Below, one piece after another: positions 25,588 to 34,634 of a stretch of 64,000 nt of DNA. Location of the stretch: contig JAEZWF010000012.1 in NCBI GenBank assembly GCA_023420415.1, positions 62,001 to 126,000 on the forward strand, read 5' to 3'. The first letter of the stretch is position 1. Every line of letters begins with the position of its first letter. The stretch is from Actinomycetes bacterium (GTDB taxonomy: Bacteria > Actinomycetota > Actinomycetes > Actinomycetales > Dermatophilaceae). The position numbers and the translations under genes were made by a program. The notes beneath the pieces are model-generated. The model was not told the origin of the DNA. It saw nothing but the letters and a program-made list of their open reading frames with translations, and made no database searches.

Positions 25588-27375
25588 TCAGTCCTTGAGG
25601 TCGGCGATGACGGCGCCGGCCGTGACCGTCTGGCCGACCTCGGCCTTCAGCCCGGTCACGGTGCCCGCCTTGTGAGCGGTGATGGGCTGCTCCATCTTCA
25701 TCGCCTCGAGCACGACAACGAGCTCGCCCGCCTCGACCTGCTGGCCCTCCTCGACGGCGATCTTGACGATGGTGCCCTGCATGGGCGCGGTGAGGGAGTC
25801 GCCGGACGCGGCCGCACCGCCCTTGGCGGCCGACGAGCGCCGCGGCGCCTTCTTCTTGGCCCCGCCTCCAGCACCACCGCCACCGAAGGACAGCCCCCCG
25901 GGCAGCACGACCTCGAGCCGCTTGCCACCCACCTCGACCACGACGGTCTGGCGCTCGCCCTCGTCGGCGTCGGGCACCTCAGGCGTCGACCCGGCATACG
26001 GGGCGATCTGGTTGTCAAACTCCGTCTCGATCCACCGGGTGTGCACCGTGAATGCATCGTCACCCTCGGGTGCGAAGGCCGGGTCCTCGACGACGACCCG
26101 GTGGAACGGGATGACCGTCGGCATGCCGTCGACCTCGAACTCCGGCAGCGCGCGGCGTGACCGTTCGAGCGCCTCCTGCCGGTCGCGGCCGGTGACGACC
26201 AGCTTGGCCAGCATGGAGTCGAACGCGCCGGCGATGACGTCGCCCTCGACCACGCCGGAGTCGAGGCGCACACCCGGGCCCGACGGCGGGCGGAAGACCG
26301 CCACCACACCGGGTGCGGGCAGGAAGTTCCGGCCGGCATCCTCGCCGTTGATGCGGAACTCGATCGAGTGCCGCACCGGCTCGGGGTCGTCGTAGCCGAG
26401 CTCCTCACCGTTCGCGATGCGGAACTGCTCGCGGACGAGGTCGATGCCGGTGACCTCCTCGGTGACCGGGTGCTCGACCTGGAGGCGGGTGTTGACCTCG
26501 AGGAAGGAGATGGTGCCGTCCTGGGCCACGAGGTACTCGCAGGTGCCGGCGCCGACGTAGCCCGCCTCCTTGAGGATCGCCTTGGAGGCGCGGCGCAGCT
26601 CGGCGTTCTGCTCGTCCGTCAGGAACGGCGCTGGCGCCTCCTCGACGAGCTTCTGATTGCGGCGCTGGAGCGAGCAGTCTCGGGTGGACACGACGACGAC
26701 GTTGCCGTGTTCGTCTGCGAGACACTGGGTTTCGACGTGCCGCGGCTTGTCGAGGAACTTCTCGACGAGGCACTCGCCACGGCCGAACGCCCCGACGGCC
26801 TCGCGCACGGCGGAGTCGTAGAGTTCGGGGATCTCCTCGAGCGTGCGCGCCACCTTGAGGCCGCGACCACCACCGCCGTACACCGCCTTGATCGCGATCG
26901 GCAGCCCGAACTCCTTGGCCAGCTCGACGACCTCGTCGGCATCCTTGACCGGGTCCTTGGTGCCGGGGGCCAGCGGTGCGTTCGCCTTGACGGCAATGTG
27001 CTTGGCCTTGGCCTTGTCGCCGAGCGCGTCGATCGCCTCCGGCGACGGACCGATCCAGGTCAGGCCCGCGTCGATGACGGCCTGCGCGAACTCCGCGTTC
27101 TCCGCAAGGAAGCCGTACCCCGGGTGCACCGCATCAGCGCCCGACTTGGCCGCCACGTCGAGCAGCTTCTCCTGCACGAGGTAGCTGTCGCCGGGGGTCG
27201 CGCCACCGAGCGCGTACGCCTCGTCGGCGACCTTGACGTGCAACGCGTCCCGGTCGGGATCGGCGTAGACCGCGACCGAACCGATCCCGCTGTCCTTGCA
27301 CGCGCGGGCGATACGGACGGCGATCTCGCCACGGTTTGCGATGAGGACCTTGCTGATCGGCTTCGTCGGCGCCAT
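25588..27375 (-). CDS. accA3: Acyl-CoA carboxylase alpha subunit (biotin carboxylase plus biotin carrier)
   Basis: 595 residues. The biotin carboxylase part is at 1-460: VLIANRGEIAVRIARA, HPGYGFLAENA, the ATP-grasp loop YGGGGRGLKV, RDCSLQRRNQK and EVNTRLQVEHPVTE. A Gly/Ala/Lys linker follows and the carrier domain ends in EAMKMEQPI, whose Lys is biotinylated. The length and two-domain form match actinobacterial AccA3, which serves several carboxyltransferases. The partner accD, accE and birA are at 51.5-54.3 kb. TAGAGT (27389-27384) lies 8 nt before the ATG. Confidence 0.95.
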   Translation of the reverse strand: MAPTKPISKVLIANRGEIAVRIARACKDSGIGSVAVYADPDRDALHVKVADEAYALGGATPGDSYLVQEKLLDVAAKSGADAVHPGYGFLAENAEFAQAVIDAGLTWIGPSPEAIDALGDKAKAKHIAVKANAPLAPGTKDPVKDADEVVELAKEFGLPIAIKAVYGGGGRGLKVARTLEEIPELYDSAVREAVGAFGRGECLVEKFLDKPRHVETQCLADEHGNVVVVSTRDCSLQRRNQKLVEEAPAPFLTDEQNAELRRASKAILKEAGYVGAGTCEYLVAQDGTISFLEVNTRLQVEHPVTEEVTGIDLVREQFRIANGEELGYDDPEPVRHSIEFRINGEDAGRNFLPAPGVVAVFRPPSGPGVRLDSGVVEGDVIAGAFDSMLAKLVVTGRDRQEALERSRRALPEFEVDGMPTVIPFHRVVVEDPAFAPEGDDAFTVHTRWIETEFDNQIAPYAGSTPEVPDADEGERQTVVVEVGGKRLEVVLPGGLSFGGGGAGGGAKKKAPRRSSAAKGGAAASGDSLTAPMQGTIVKIAVEEGQQVEAGELVVVLEAMKMEQPITAHKAGTVTGLKAEVGQTVTAGAVIADLKD

Positions 27376-27383
27376 GGTTCCGG

Positions 27384-27389
27384 ACTCTA
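27384..27389 (-). promoter_or_regulatory. -10 box TAGAGT before accA3
   Basis: TAGAGT on the minus strand, 8 nt before the ATG at 27375; spacing allows a leaderless or one-base leader transcript. Confidence 0.45.
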
Positions 27390-27523
27390 GCCGCTTTCCG
27401 CAGGGTCACCTCACCGCCTCGGGTGTGGGCCTCACAACACAGCGGGTATGCCGCGGCCGCGCCCTCGCGTCTCGCCTGGCGACCGCGCGGGGTGCCCGCG
27501 CTGCGCGCGGCGACCACGCAGCA

Positions 27524-27529
27524 TACGGT
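27524..27529 (+). promoter_or_regulatory. -10 box TACGGT, leaderless aldo/keto reductase
   Basis: TACGGT ends 6 nt before ATG 27536. Confidence 0.5.
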
Positions 27530-27535
27530 CGGATC

Positions 27536-28381
27536 ATGACTTCTGTTCCCAACCTCAAGCTCCGCACCGATGGCGACACCATCGAGATCCCCCAGCTCGG
27601 CTTCGGCGTCTGGCAGGTCCCCGAGGACCAGGTCGCGGGTGCGGTCACGACCGCGCTGCAGACCGGCTACCGCAGCATCGACACCGCCGCGGCCTACGGC
27701 AACGAGGAAGGCGTCGGGCAGGCGCTCGCCGACAGCGACGTGAACCGCAGCGACATCTTCGTCACCACCAAGCTGTGGAACACCGACCAGGGCCGCGAGC
27801 AGACCTTTGCCGCGTTCGACACCTCGATGTCCAAGCTGGGCCTCGACATCCTCGACCTCTACCTCATCCACTGGCCGGTGCCCGCCAAGGACGCCTACGT
27901 CGAGACCTGGCGCGCGATGCAGGAGCTGCGCGAGCAGGGCCGCATCAAGGCGATCGGCGTCTGCAACTTCCGCATCGAGGACCTCAAGCGGCTGCGCGAC
28001 GAGACCGGGGAGTTCCCGGCCATCAACCAGATCGAGCTGCACCCCTACCTGCAGCAGGCCGAGCTGCGCGACTTCCACGAGGCCAACGGCATCCTCACCG
28101 AGGCCTGGAGCCCCCTCGCCTCCGGCGGCGACGTCCTCGCCGACGAGGTGATCGGGCGCATCGCCGAGAAGCACGGCGTGACCCCGGCGCAGGCGATCCT
28201 GCGCTGGCAGACCCAGATCGGCAACGTCGTCATCCCCAAGTCGGTGACGCCGAGCCGCATCGAGGAGAACTTCGACATCTTCGGGTTCGAGCTCGACAGC
28301 GACGACCTGCGCGAGATCGCGGCGCTCGACCGGGGCCAGCGCACCGGACCTGACCCGGCTGAGTTCAACATGGGGGCCTGA
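27536..28381 (+). CDS. Aldo/keto reductase
   Basis: 281 residues, NADPH-dependent TIM-barrel oxidoreductase. The catalytic tetrad is complete: D49, Y54 (DTAAAYGNE), K79 (TTKLWN) and H112 (LIHWP). The NADPH 2'-phosphate site is IPKSVTPSRIEEN. It is closest in style to 2,5-diketo-D-gluconate reductase-type enzymes, but these act on many aldehydes and the substrate cannot be read from sequence. It stands alone between accA3 and kynA. Confidence 0.92.
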   Translation: MTSVPNLKLRTDGDTIEIPQLGFGVWQVPEDQVAGAVTTALQTGYRSIDTAAAYGNEEGVGQALADSDVNRSDIFVTTKLWNTDQGREQTFAAFDTSMSKLGLDILDLYLIHWPVPAKDAYVETWRAMQELREQGRIKAIGVCNFRIEDLKRLRDETGEFPAINQIELHPYLQQAELRDFHEANGILTEAWSPLASGGDVLADEVIGRIAEKHGVTPAQAILRWQTQIGNVVIPKSVTPSRIEENFDIFGFELDSDDLREIAALDRGQRTGPDPAEFNMGA

Positions 28382-28421
28382 CCCCGCCGGAGGAGCTCCC
28401 GCTCATGCCGGACACCGGGCC

Positions 28422-28427
28422 TAGGGT
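28422..28427 (+). promoter_or_regulatory. -10 box TAGGGT, leaderless kynA
   Basis: TAGGGT, then 7 nt, then ATG 28435. This box excludes an in-frame ATG at 28405 as start. Confidence 0.55.
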
Positions 28428-28434
28428 GTCCGGC

Positions 28435-29310
28435 ATGAGCGAACCTTCGCAGCGGGACGGCGACCGGCGCGCCATCCGCGCCCTCGAGGACGGCGTGCAG
28501 CGCGACTTCACCCAGGCGATGTCCTACGGCGACTACCTCGACCTCGACACCCTGCTCGCCGCCCAGCACCCGCGCAGCCAGCCACCGCAGCACGACGAGC
28601 TGCTGTTCATCGTCCAGCACCAGACGAGCGAACTGTGGCTCAAGCTGATGATTCACGAGTTACGTTCTGCCCGAACGCTTTTGGCGGGCGACGAGCTCGC
28701 GCCGGCGCTCAAGCGGCTGGCCCGCGTCAAGCACATCCAGAACACCCTCACCCAGCAGTGGGACGTCCTCGCGACCCTCACGCCGAGCGAGTACGCGCTG
28801 ATCAGGCCGTTCCTCGCGTCGTCGTCGGGCTTCCAGAGCTACCAGTACCGCGCCGTCGAGTTCCTGCTCGGCAACAAGAACGCCGACATGGTCAAGGTGT
28901 TCGACCACGACCCGACGGCCCGCGCGATGCTCGCGGAGCTGCTCGAGGAGCCGAGCCTCTACGACGAGTTCCTGCGCTACCTCGCCAGGCGCGGGTATGC
29001 CGTCCCCGCGGCGGTGCTCGAGCGCGACGTCGCCCAGCCCTACCGCGAGAACGACGCCCTCGTCGACACCATTGCCGCCGTCTACGCGGCCCCCGACGAG
29101 CACTGGGGGGTCTACGAGACCTGCGAGGAGCTCGTCGACGTCGAGGACAACTTCCAGCAGTGGCGGTTCCGGCACCTGCAGGTCGTCACGCGCACCATCG
29201 GCCACAAGATGGGCACCGGCGGGTCATCCGGTGTCGACTTCCTGCGCCGCGCGCTCGACCTGACGTTCTTCCCTGAGCTCTACACGGTCCGCACCCGCGT
29301 CGGCGGCTGA
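28435..29310 (+). CDS. kynA: Tryptophan 2,3-dioxygenase
   Basis: 291 residues, heme-dependent opening of the tryptophan indole ring to N-formylkynurenine. Family marks are the opening YGDYLDLDTLL, FIVQHQTSELWLKLMIHE, SSGFQSYQYRAVEFLLGNKN and the late WRFRHLQVVTRTIGHKMGTGGSSGVDFL, which holds the heme-ligand His and the substrate-binding threonine region. No kynureninase or formamidase gene lies nearby, so the rest of the pathway must be elsewhere. Confidence 0.95.
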   Translation: MSEPSQRDGDRRAIRALEDGVQRDFTQAMSYGDYLDLDTLLAAQHPRSQPPQHDELLFIVQHQTSELWLKLMIHELRSARTLLAGDELAPALKRLARVKHIQNTLTQQWDVLATLTPSEYALIRPFLASSSGFQSYQYRAVEFLLGNKNADMVKVFDHDPTARAMLAELLEEPSLYDEFLRYLARRGYAVPAAVLERDVAQPYRENDALVDTIAAVYAAPDEHWGVYETCEELVDVEDNFQQWRFRHLQVVTRTIGHKMGTGGSSGVDFLRRALDLTFFPELYTVRTRVGG

Positions 29311-29354
29311 CCTGCGGACCCGCTCAGGCCGCGTCGCCTCCTGACGCGACCGCC

Positions 29355-30752
29355 CTACTGCCACCCGTCCGGGCCGGCCGACCCGGCGGCATACTCCTCG
29401 ATCGGCACCTTGCCGGCCGCCCACGCGGACAGGACCGGCTCGACGATGCGCCAGCACTCGACCGCCGCGTCGGCGCGTACCGTGAGCAGCTGGCTGCCGT
29501 CGAAGATCTGGGCGAGGATCTCGCCATAGGGGAGCAGCTCCGCGGGTGCGAGCGTCGTGGTGAGGACCTTCTGCTCGAGGTCGAACGGGTCGCCCTCTGC
29601 GTTCATGGTGAGGCCGAGGGCGACGTCGCCGGTCTTGAGGTCGAGGGTGAGGGTGTCGGCCTCGGTGGTTGCGGCGCTGAAACCTCCCGGCAGGTGTGCC
29701 ACGTCGCGGAACGTCACGATGATCTGCTTGCGGGTCGTGCCGAGGGCCTTGCCGCTGCGCAGCACGAAGGGCACGCCGGCCCAGCGGTTGTTGTCGATCG
29801 CGACGGTGACCTGCGCGAGCGTCTCGGTGTCGCGCCCGGGGTCGACGCCGTCCTCCTTGACGTAGTCCGGGACCTTGCGCCGCCCGATGGTGCCGGCGGT
29901 GTAGCGGGCGCGACGCGAGGACCGCTTGGGCGAACCGCCCCACAGCTTGGTCGCGCGCAGCACCTGGGCCTTCTGGTCGCTCAGCTCCTGGTCATCGAGG
30001 ACAGCGATCGACTCGAGCGCAAACATCGCCATCACCTGCAGCAGGTGGCTCTGGATCATGTCGCGCAGCGCACCTGCGCCGTCGTAGTAGCCGGCCCGCC
30101 CCTCCAGCGCGAGGTCCTCGTCGTAGACGACCTCGACGCGCTCGATGTGCTCGCCGTTCCACACGGGTTGCAGCAGGCGGTTGGCGAACCTCAGGCCGAT
30201 GAGGTTGAGCACGGTGGCACGGCCGAGGAAGTGGTCGATCCGGAAGACCTGGTCTTCCGCAACCACTTGGTGCAGAAGGGAGTTGAACGCCTCGGCGCTC
30301 TCACGATCGGTGCCGAACGGCTTCTCCAGGGCGAGCCGGGTGACCTTCGGCAGGGGGATGTCGCGCAGCAGCTCGCACACCTTCATCGACACCTGAGGTG
30401 GCAGGGCGAAGAAGATGACGAGCGGGCCGTCGCCGCACTCGGCGATGAGGTCGGCGAGACCTTGTGGGTCGAGCAGGTCGGCCTTGACGTATGCCGTGTG
30501 CCTCGTGACCGCGTTGGTCACCGTCGCGGGTGCCTTGACCGTGGCGAAGGAGTCCTTGACGCGGGCCTTCCACTGGGCCTGGCTGAGGTCGGCGCGGTCG
30601 GCGCCCACCACGCGCACGGTGCGGTCGCGCTCGGCGAGGAGCAGGCTCGCCAGCCCGGGCAGGAGCAGTCGGTGGGTGAGGTCGCCCCCGGCGCCGAGGA
30701 TGAGCAGGGTCACGGGGGTGCTCTTTGGCTTGGTCTTCGCTCGGGTCGCCAT
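29355..30752 (-). CDS. zwf: Glucose-6-phosphate 1-dehydrogenase
   Basis: 465 residues, somewhat short for the family. The coenzyme-binding start is LLILGAGGDLTHRLLLPGL, then LALEKPFG, the active-site motif RIDHFLGR and VRSGKALG-like LRSGKALGTTRKQI. It oxidises glucose-6-phosphate to 6-phosphogluconolactone in the pentose phosphate pathway. No opcA, pgl or tal gene is adjacent, so it is a stand-alone paralogue rather than the usual operon copy. It is convergent with kynA; a weak CGCGTC/GACGCG dyad lies in the 44-bp gap. Confidence 0.93.
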   Translation of the reverse strand: MATRAKTKPKSTPVTLLILGAGGDLTHRLLLPGLASLLLAERDRTVRVVGADRADLSQAQWKARVKDSFATVKAPATVTNAVTRHTAYVKADLLDPQGLADLIAECGDGPLVIFFALPPQVSMKVCELLRDIPLPKVTRLALEKPFGTDRESAEAFNSLLHQVVAEDQVFRIDHFLGRATVLNLIGLRFANRLLQPVWNGEHIERVEVVYDEDLALEGRAGYYDGAGALRDMIQSHLLQVMAMFALESIAVLDDQELSDQKAQVLRATKLWGGSPKRSSRRARYTAGTIGRRKVPDYVKEDGVDPGRDTETLAQVTVAIDNNRWAGVPFVLRSGKALGTTRKQIIVTFRDVAHLPGGFSAATTEADTLTLDLKTGDVALGLTMNAEGDPFDLEQKVLTTTLAPAELLPYGEILAQIFDGSQLLTVRADAAVECWRIVEPVLSAWAAGKVPIEEYAAGSAGPDGWQ

Positions 30753-30837
30753 GTCCGAAGCATTCCACGCGTTCCACGCGCGCGCCGGGGCGGTGCCCGC
30801 GCGGCCAGCCCCTGCGTCAGGTCAGCCCGACCGATCG

Positions 30838-31485
30838 TCATGAGCTGGTGCCGTCTCTCGTGTCGAGGTCCGCTGCAGTGAGGAGCTTCGCTGCGACCTC
30901 GAGGCCACGCTGCACCTCGCCATGGCTCGCCCGTGACAGCCGCTGGCTGACGGCCGACGGGCTGATCCCGAGTGCAGCCGCTGTGGCTCGGCCGGTGTGC
31001 TTGCTGTTCATGACCTCGACCACCTCCCAGCCTTCGTCGGTGCGGCGTCGCATCGCGCTCACTGCCAGCCAGAGCACCCCCTCTGCGAGGTGGGCACTGC
31101 GCTGGGCGTCAGCGTAGAGCTCTCCACCGACTTCTCCTGTGCGATCGCCCGGCGCTACGCGTACTGCGAGGTCCACCGGTGACGTGCGTGCCGCCTCGAT
31201 CGCCTCTCGGGCAGCCAGAAAGGCTGGACCCGAGGCGGCACGGGTCGAGCGGGGGAGCGGGCGTACCACACTGCCGACGCCCACGCCGATGCGCCAGCGT
31301 CCCACGTTGGTCAGGGTGACGATTGATCGCGTCACGGCGTCGGCCGTTGACAAGACGCCCTGGATCTCGTCTCCCACCGTGCGCTCAAACAGTGCGCGGT
31401 GGTTGGCCGACAACACGCCGGACGTCACCGGCGCGCCGTCGGCCGTCCGGCGTCCTGGCCGCGTGTCCGGTTGACTGTCCGTCAT
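30838..31485 (-). CDS. SatD-like regulator with C-terminal helix-turn-helix
   Basis: 215 residues. The middle part (FERTVGDEIQGVLSTADAV, RWRIGVGVGSV, SGPAFLAAREAIEAA) resembles the SatD family. The C-terminus has a helix-turn-helix: TGRATAAALGISPSAVSQRLSRA. The usual first strand of the family (GDLVxSR) is missing or degenerate, so the protein begins about where that motif should end. The ATG (31485-31483) overlaps the divergent PfkB start inside the palindrome GTCATGAC. Binding partner and target are unknown. Confidence 0.65.
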   Translation of the reverse strand: MTDSQPDTRPGRRTADGAPVTSGVLSANHRALFERTVGDEIQGVLSTADAVTRSIVTLTNVGRWRIGVGVGSVVRPLPRSTRAASGPAFLAAREAIEAARTSPVDLAVRVAPGDRTGEVGGELYADAQRSAHLAEGVLWLAVSAMRRRTDEGWEVVEVMNSKHTGRATAAALGISPSAVSQRLSRASHGEVQRGLEVAAKLLTAADLDTRDGTSS

Positions 31486-32428
31486 GACCCGGGTGATCCA
31501 CACGGCACAGGCGCTCGTCGACCTCGTCATGGAGGTGGAGGGCCTGCCCGAACGTGGCGGGAACGCCGTGGCCGGGTCGTGCCACCGGTATGCCGGCGGA
31601 GCAGTGAACATCCTCGTCGCGGCCGTGCGGTCCGGCGCCGAGTCGGTTCTGGCCGGCTCGGTGGGAACGGGGGAGAACGGCGACCTCGTGCGCGAAGCCC
31701 TTGCGGCGGAAGGCATCTCGGTGAGCAGCCCCCCGGTGACCGACCTCGACACCGGCATCTGCGTCGTGCTGGTCGAGCCCAGCGCGGAACGCACGTTCGT
31801 CACCACCCAGGGCGCCGAACGCGAGATCACCGTCGAGTCCCTGGCGACCAGTGCCCCGGTCGCGGGTGACCTCGTCTGCGTCAGCGGCTTCTCACTCGTC
31901 GGCCGCACCCGGGATCCGCTGCTGGAGTGGTTGGAGTCGCTCGACGAGGGAGCCGTCGTCGTGCTCGACCCGGGCGCCGCGTTCGCGACGCTGGACGCGC
32001 CACTGCGCGAGCGAGTGCTGGCGCTCACCGACGTCTGGACCAGCAACGCCGACGAGGCGCACGACGCCACCGGTGTGGCCGACCCCGCCGCGTCGGTCGA
32101 GGCCGTCGCGGAGCTGTTGCGTGGTGACGGCGTGGCGATCGTGCGTGACGGCGCGAAGGGGTGCCACGTACGCGTGGGCGACCACGCGGCATACCTGCCG
32201 GGTTATCCCGCCAAGGCGGTCGACACCAACGGTGCCGGCGACACGCACACGGGGGTCCTCGTCGCCGAACGCGCGCGAGGCACCGACTGGGTCGAGGCGG
32301 CACGGCGCGCCAACGCCGCCGGTGCCATCAAGGTGACTCGGCGTGGGCCGGCGACCGCGCCGACGTCGGCCGAGATCGACGACTTCCTGGCCCGCGTCGG
32401 CGGAGCAGGTGCCGAGACTGCGCGATAG
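31484..32428 (+). CDS. PfkB-family carbohydrate kinase
   Basis: 314 residues, ribokinase fold. The N-terminal Gly pair is in YAGGAVNILVAAVRSGA, and the C-terminal signature DTNGAGDTHTG holds the catalytic base D253. It resembles ribokinase/fructokinase-type enzymes; ribokinase would suit the nucleoside-salvage genes elsewhere in the window, but the substrate is not determined by sequence. It is followed 15 bp later by the MFS gene. The start is kept at 31484 because HTAQALVDLV is the normal opening strand. Confidence 0.88.
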   Translation: MTRVIHTAQALVDLVMEVEGLPERGGNAVAGSCHRYAGGAVNILVAAVRSGAESVLAGSVGTGENGDLVREALAAEGISVSSPPVTDLDTGICVVLVEPSAERTFVTTQGAEREITVESLATSAPVAGDLVCVSGFSLVGRTRDPLLEWLESLDEGAVVVLDPGAAFATLDAPLRERVLALTDVWTSNADEAHDATGVADPAASVEAVAELLRGDGVAIVRDGAKGCHVRVGDHAAYLPGYPAKAVDTNGAGDTHTGVLVAERARGTDWVEAARRANAAGAIKVTRRGPATAPTSAEIDDFLARVGGAGAETAR

Positions 32429-32431
32429 CCC

Positions 32432-32437
32432 TACCGT
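32432..32437 (+). promoter_or_regulatory. -10 box TACCGT, leaderless MFS gene
   Basis: TACCGT sits in the 15-bp gap after the kinase stop and ends 6 nt before ATG 32444. Confidence 0.45.
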
Positions 32438-32443
32438 CGGTCC

Positions 32444-34561
32444 ATGAGCGACGCTGCGGGCACCGCAGTCACCGAAGACGTCGACGCGGGCACGGAGCCG
32501 CCGGAGCTCGACGTCCGGCGGCGCAACGTCGCGTTTGCCGTCATCGCCGGGGGCATGCTCCTCGCGGCCCTCGACGGCACGATCATGGCCACAGCCCTGC
32601 CGACGATCGTGGGCGAGCTGGGCGGTGGTGACCACATGGCGTGGGTCATCACGGCCTACATGCTGACCCAGACCATCGCCACGGTCCTGGCGGGCAAGCT
32701 TGGCGACCTCTACGGCCGCAAGGCGTTGTTCATCATCAGTGCGGTCATCTTCGTCGGCGCGTCGGCGGTGGCGGGTGTCAGCCAGGACATGGCGTGGCTC
32801 ATCGCTGCGCGGGCGATCCAGGGCATCGGCGGTGGCGGCCTCACCGTCACGGCCACGGCACTGATCGCCGACATCATCCCGTTGCGGGACCGGGGGCGGT
32901 ACCAGGGCGCGATCGGTGCGGTCTTCGGTGTGACGACGGTGCTGGGGCCGTTGCTCGGCGGGTTCCTGACCGACAACCTGTCGTGGCGGTGGGTGTTCTA
33001 CATCAACGTGCCGGTCGCGGTTGTGTTGCTGCCGTTGGCATTTCGTCTGCTGCCGTCCGGGAGCCGGCCGGACAAGCGGCCCGTCGTCGACTTCCTCGGC
33101 ATCGCCCTGGTGTCGGTCGGGTCGTCGGGGCTGGTGCTCGCGACGAGCTGGGGCGGAACGCAGTACCCGTGGTCGTCGCCCGTGATCATCGGGCTGATCG
33201 TGGTGTCCCTGGTGGCGATGGCCGGTTTCGTGTGGGCCGAGGGCCGGGCGGTGGAACCGATCCTGCCGATGCGGCTGTTCCGGGGCAACGTCTTCAGTGT
33301 CAGCAGCATCCTCAGCTTCGTCGTGGGTTTCGCCATGCTGGGTGCGATCACGTTCCTGCCGACGTATCTGCAGTACGCACAAGGGGTTTCGGCCACCGAC
33401 TCGGGCCTGCGGATGCTGCCGATGGTGCTCGGCATGCTGGTGTCGTCGATCGCGGCCGGCAACATCGTGAGCAAGACCGGGCGCTACCGCGTCTTCCCGG
33501 TGGTGGGCACGCTGGTCACGGCGATCGGCATGGTGCTGCTCTCGCGGCTCGACCAGGACTCGAGCTTCGGGGTCGTCTCGCTCGCCATGCTGGTGCTGGG
33601 CGTCGGCATCGGGCTGTCGATGCAGGTGCTGACGATCATCGTGCAGAACACCGCCGACTACCGCGACCTCGGGGTGGCGACGTCCGGGGTGACGTTCTTC
33701 CGCACGCTCGGCAGCTCGTTCGGTGCGGCGGTTTTCGGCACCATCTACGCCAACCAGCTCGGGCCGCGCCTGTCCGCCGCCGTGGCCGAGACGCGGGTTG
33801 ACCCCCGAGTCGCCACCACGCCCGAGGGGGTGCACGGACTTCCTTCCGCCGCACGGGAGGTCGTGGTCCAGGCCTATGTCGACACGCTCCAGAGCGTCTT
33901 CCTGTATGCCGTGCCCGTCGCGGCTCTCGCGTTCGTCGTCGCCCTGCTGCTCAAGCAGGTGCCGCTGCGCGGGGTGGCACAGGCAGGTGCGTCCGACGTC
34001 GGACAGGGCTTCGGCATGCCGGACCAGCGTCGCTCCGAGGAACAGCTGGAGAGCCTGGTGCTGCGGCTGCTCAAGGACCGCCTGCCCACGCAGGCGCAGC
34101 GGCTGATCGAGGAGTCGGGCACGGGCTTGGACGCGGTGCAGGTGTGGGTGTTGCGCGAGGTGGTGATCGCGGCGCGCGCCACCGGGACCGGTGAGGCCGA
34201 CCCGTGGGACATCGCCAGGTCTCGAGCCATGCCGGTCGGGGTGATCGAGCCCGCGCTGGCCGACTCGGTGCAGGCCGGGTTGATCATGCCCGGCGCGTCG
34301 GGTGCACTGCGGCTCACCGAGGAGGGCCGCGAGCAGGCGCATGCGCTGATCCGCCGCTTGGGCGACTGGCTGGTGGAGGAGGTCTGCCGCGAGTCCGCCG
34401 AAGGCAACGGTGTCGACGAGGAGGAACGCGAGCGCTTGCACCGGCTGGCCAAGCAGGTGTTCACCCAGCGGATCAGCGAGACGTGGTCGGAGCAGCCGGG
34501 TCTGTCCGGGCAGCCGCCGCGATCGGTCGAGGGGCCACGGCGCGCTGAACCATCTGCCTGA
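32444..34561 (+). CDS. DHA2 (EmrB/QacA-type) MFS exporter with C-terminal cytosolic extension
   Basis: 705 residues. About fourteen membrane segments cover residues 28-520, with LDGTIMATALPTIVGEL (TM1 motif D1), GKLGDLYGRK (motif A) and GAVFGVTTVLGPLLGGFLTD (motif C, drug-proton antiporters). Roughly 190 residues follow, with no membrane helix: EEQLESLVLRLLKDRLPTQAQR and a later segment (VIEPALADSVQAGLIMPG, LRLTEEGREQAHAL) that looks like a winged helix. The transporter part is normal length, so the tail is an addition. Likely multidrug or metabolite export; the tail may sense load or bind a partner. Confidence 0.9.
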   Translation: MSDAAGTAVTEDVDAGTEPPELDVRRRNVAFAVIAGGMLLAALDGTIMATALPTIVGELGGGDHMAWVITAYMLTQTIATVLAGKLGDLYGRKALFIISAVIFVGASAVAGVSQDMAWLIAARAIQGIGGGGLTVTATALIADIIPLRDRGRYQGAIGAVFGVTTVLGPLLGGFLTDNLSWRWVFYINVPVAVVLLPLAFRLLPSGSRPDKRPVVDFLGIALVSVGSSGLVLATSWGGTQYPWSSPVIIGLIVVSLVAMAGFVWAEGRAVEPILPMRLFRGNVFSVSSILSFVVGFAMLGAITFLPTYLQYAQGVSATDSGLRMLPMVLGMLVSSIAAGNIVSKTGRYRVFPVVGTLVTAIGMVLLSRLDQDSSFGVVSLAMLVLGVGIGLSMQVLTIIVQNTADYRDLGVATSGVTFFRTLGSSFGAAVFGTIYANQLGPRLSAAVAETRVDPRVATTPEGVHGLPSAAREVVVQAYVDTLQSVFLYAVPVAALAFVVALLLKQVPLRGVAQAGASDVGQGFGMPDQRRSEEQLESLVLRLLKDRLPTQAQRLIEESGTGLDAVQVWVLREVVIAARATGTGEADPWDIARSRAMPVGVIEPALADSVQAGLIMPGASGALRLTEEGREQAHALIRRLGDWLVEEVCRESAEGNGVDEEERERLHRLAKQVFTQRISETWSEQPGLSGQPPRSVEGPRRAEPSA

Positions 34562-34621
34562 CCGTCAGCGAGCCGTGACCCCTCGTCGGGCGATGACCGG
34601 TGGCGAGCCGAGCGGGTCTCC

Positions 34622-34627
34622 TAGGAT
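34622..34627 (+). promoter_or_regulatory. -10 box TAGGAT, leaderless HTH regulator
   Basis: TAGGAT, 7 nt, then GTG 34635. The in-frame ATG at 34626 overlaps this box and is unlikely to be used. Confidence 0.55.
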
Positions 34628-34634
34628 GGGCGGC

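Noticed and set aside
31892..34441. 849-codon open frame on the minus strand
   Set aside because: It lies opposite a complete MFS exporter and PfkB kinase and has His/Arg/Asp-rich composition typical of antisense frames in high-GC DNA.
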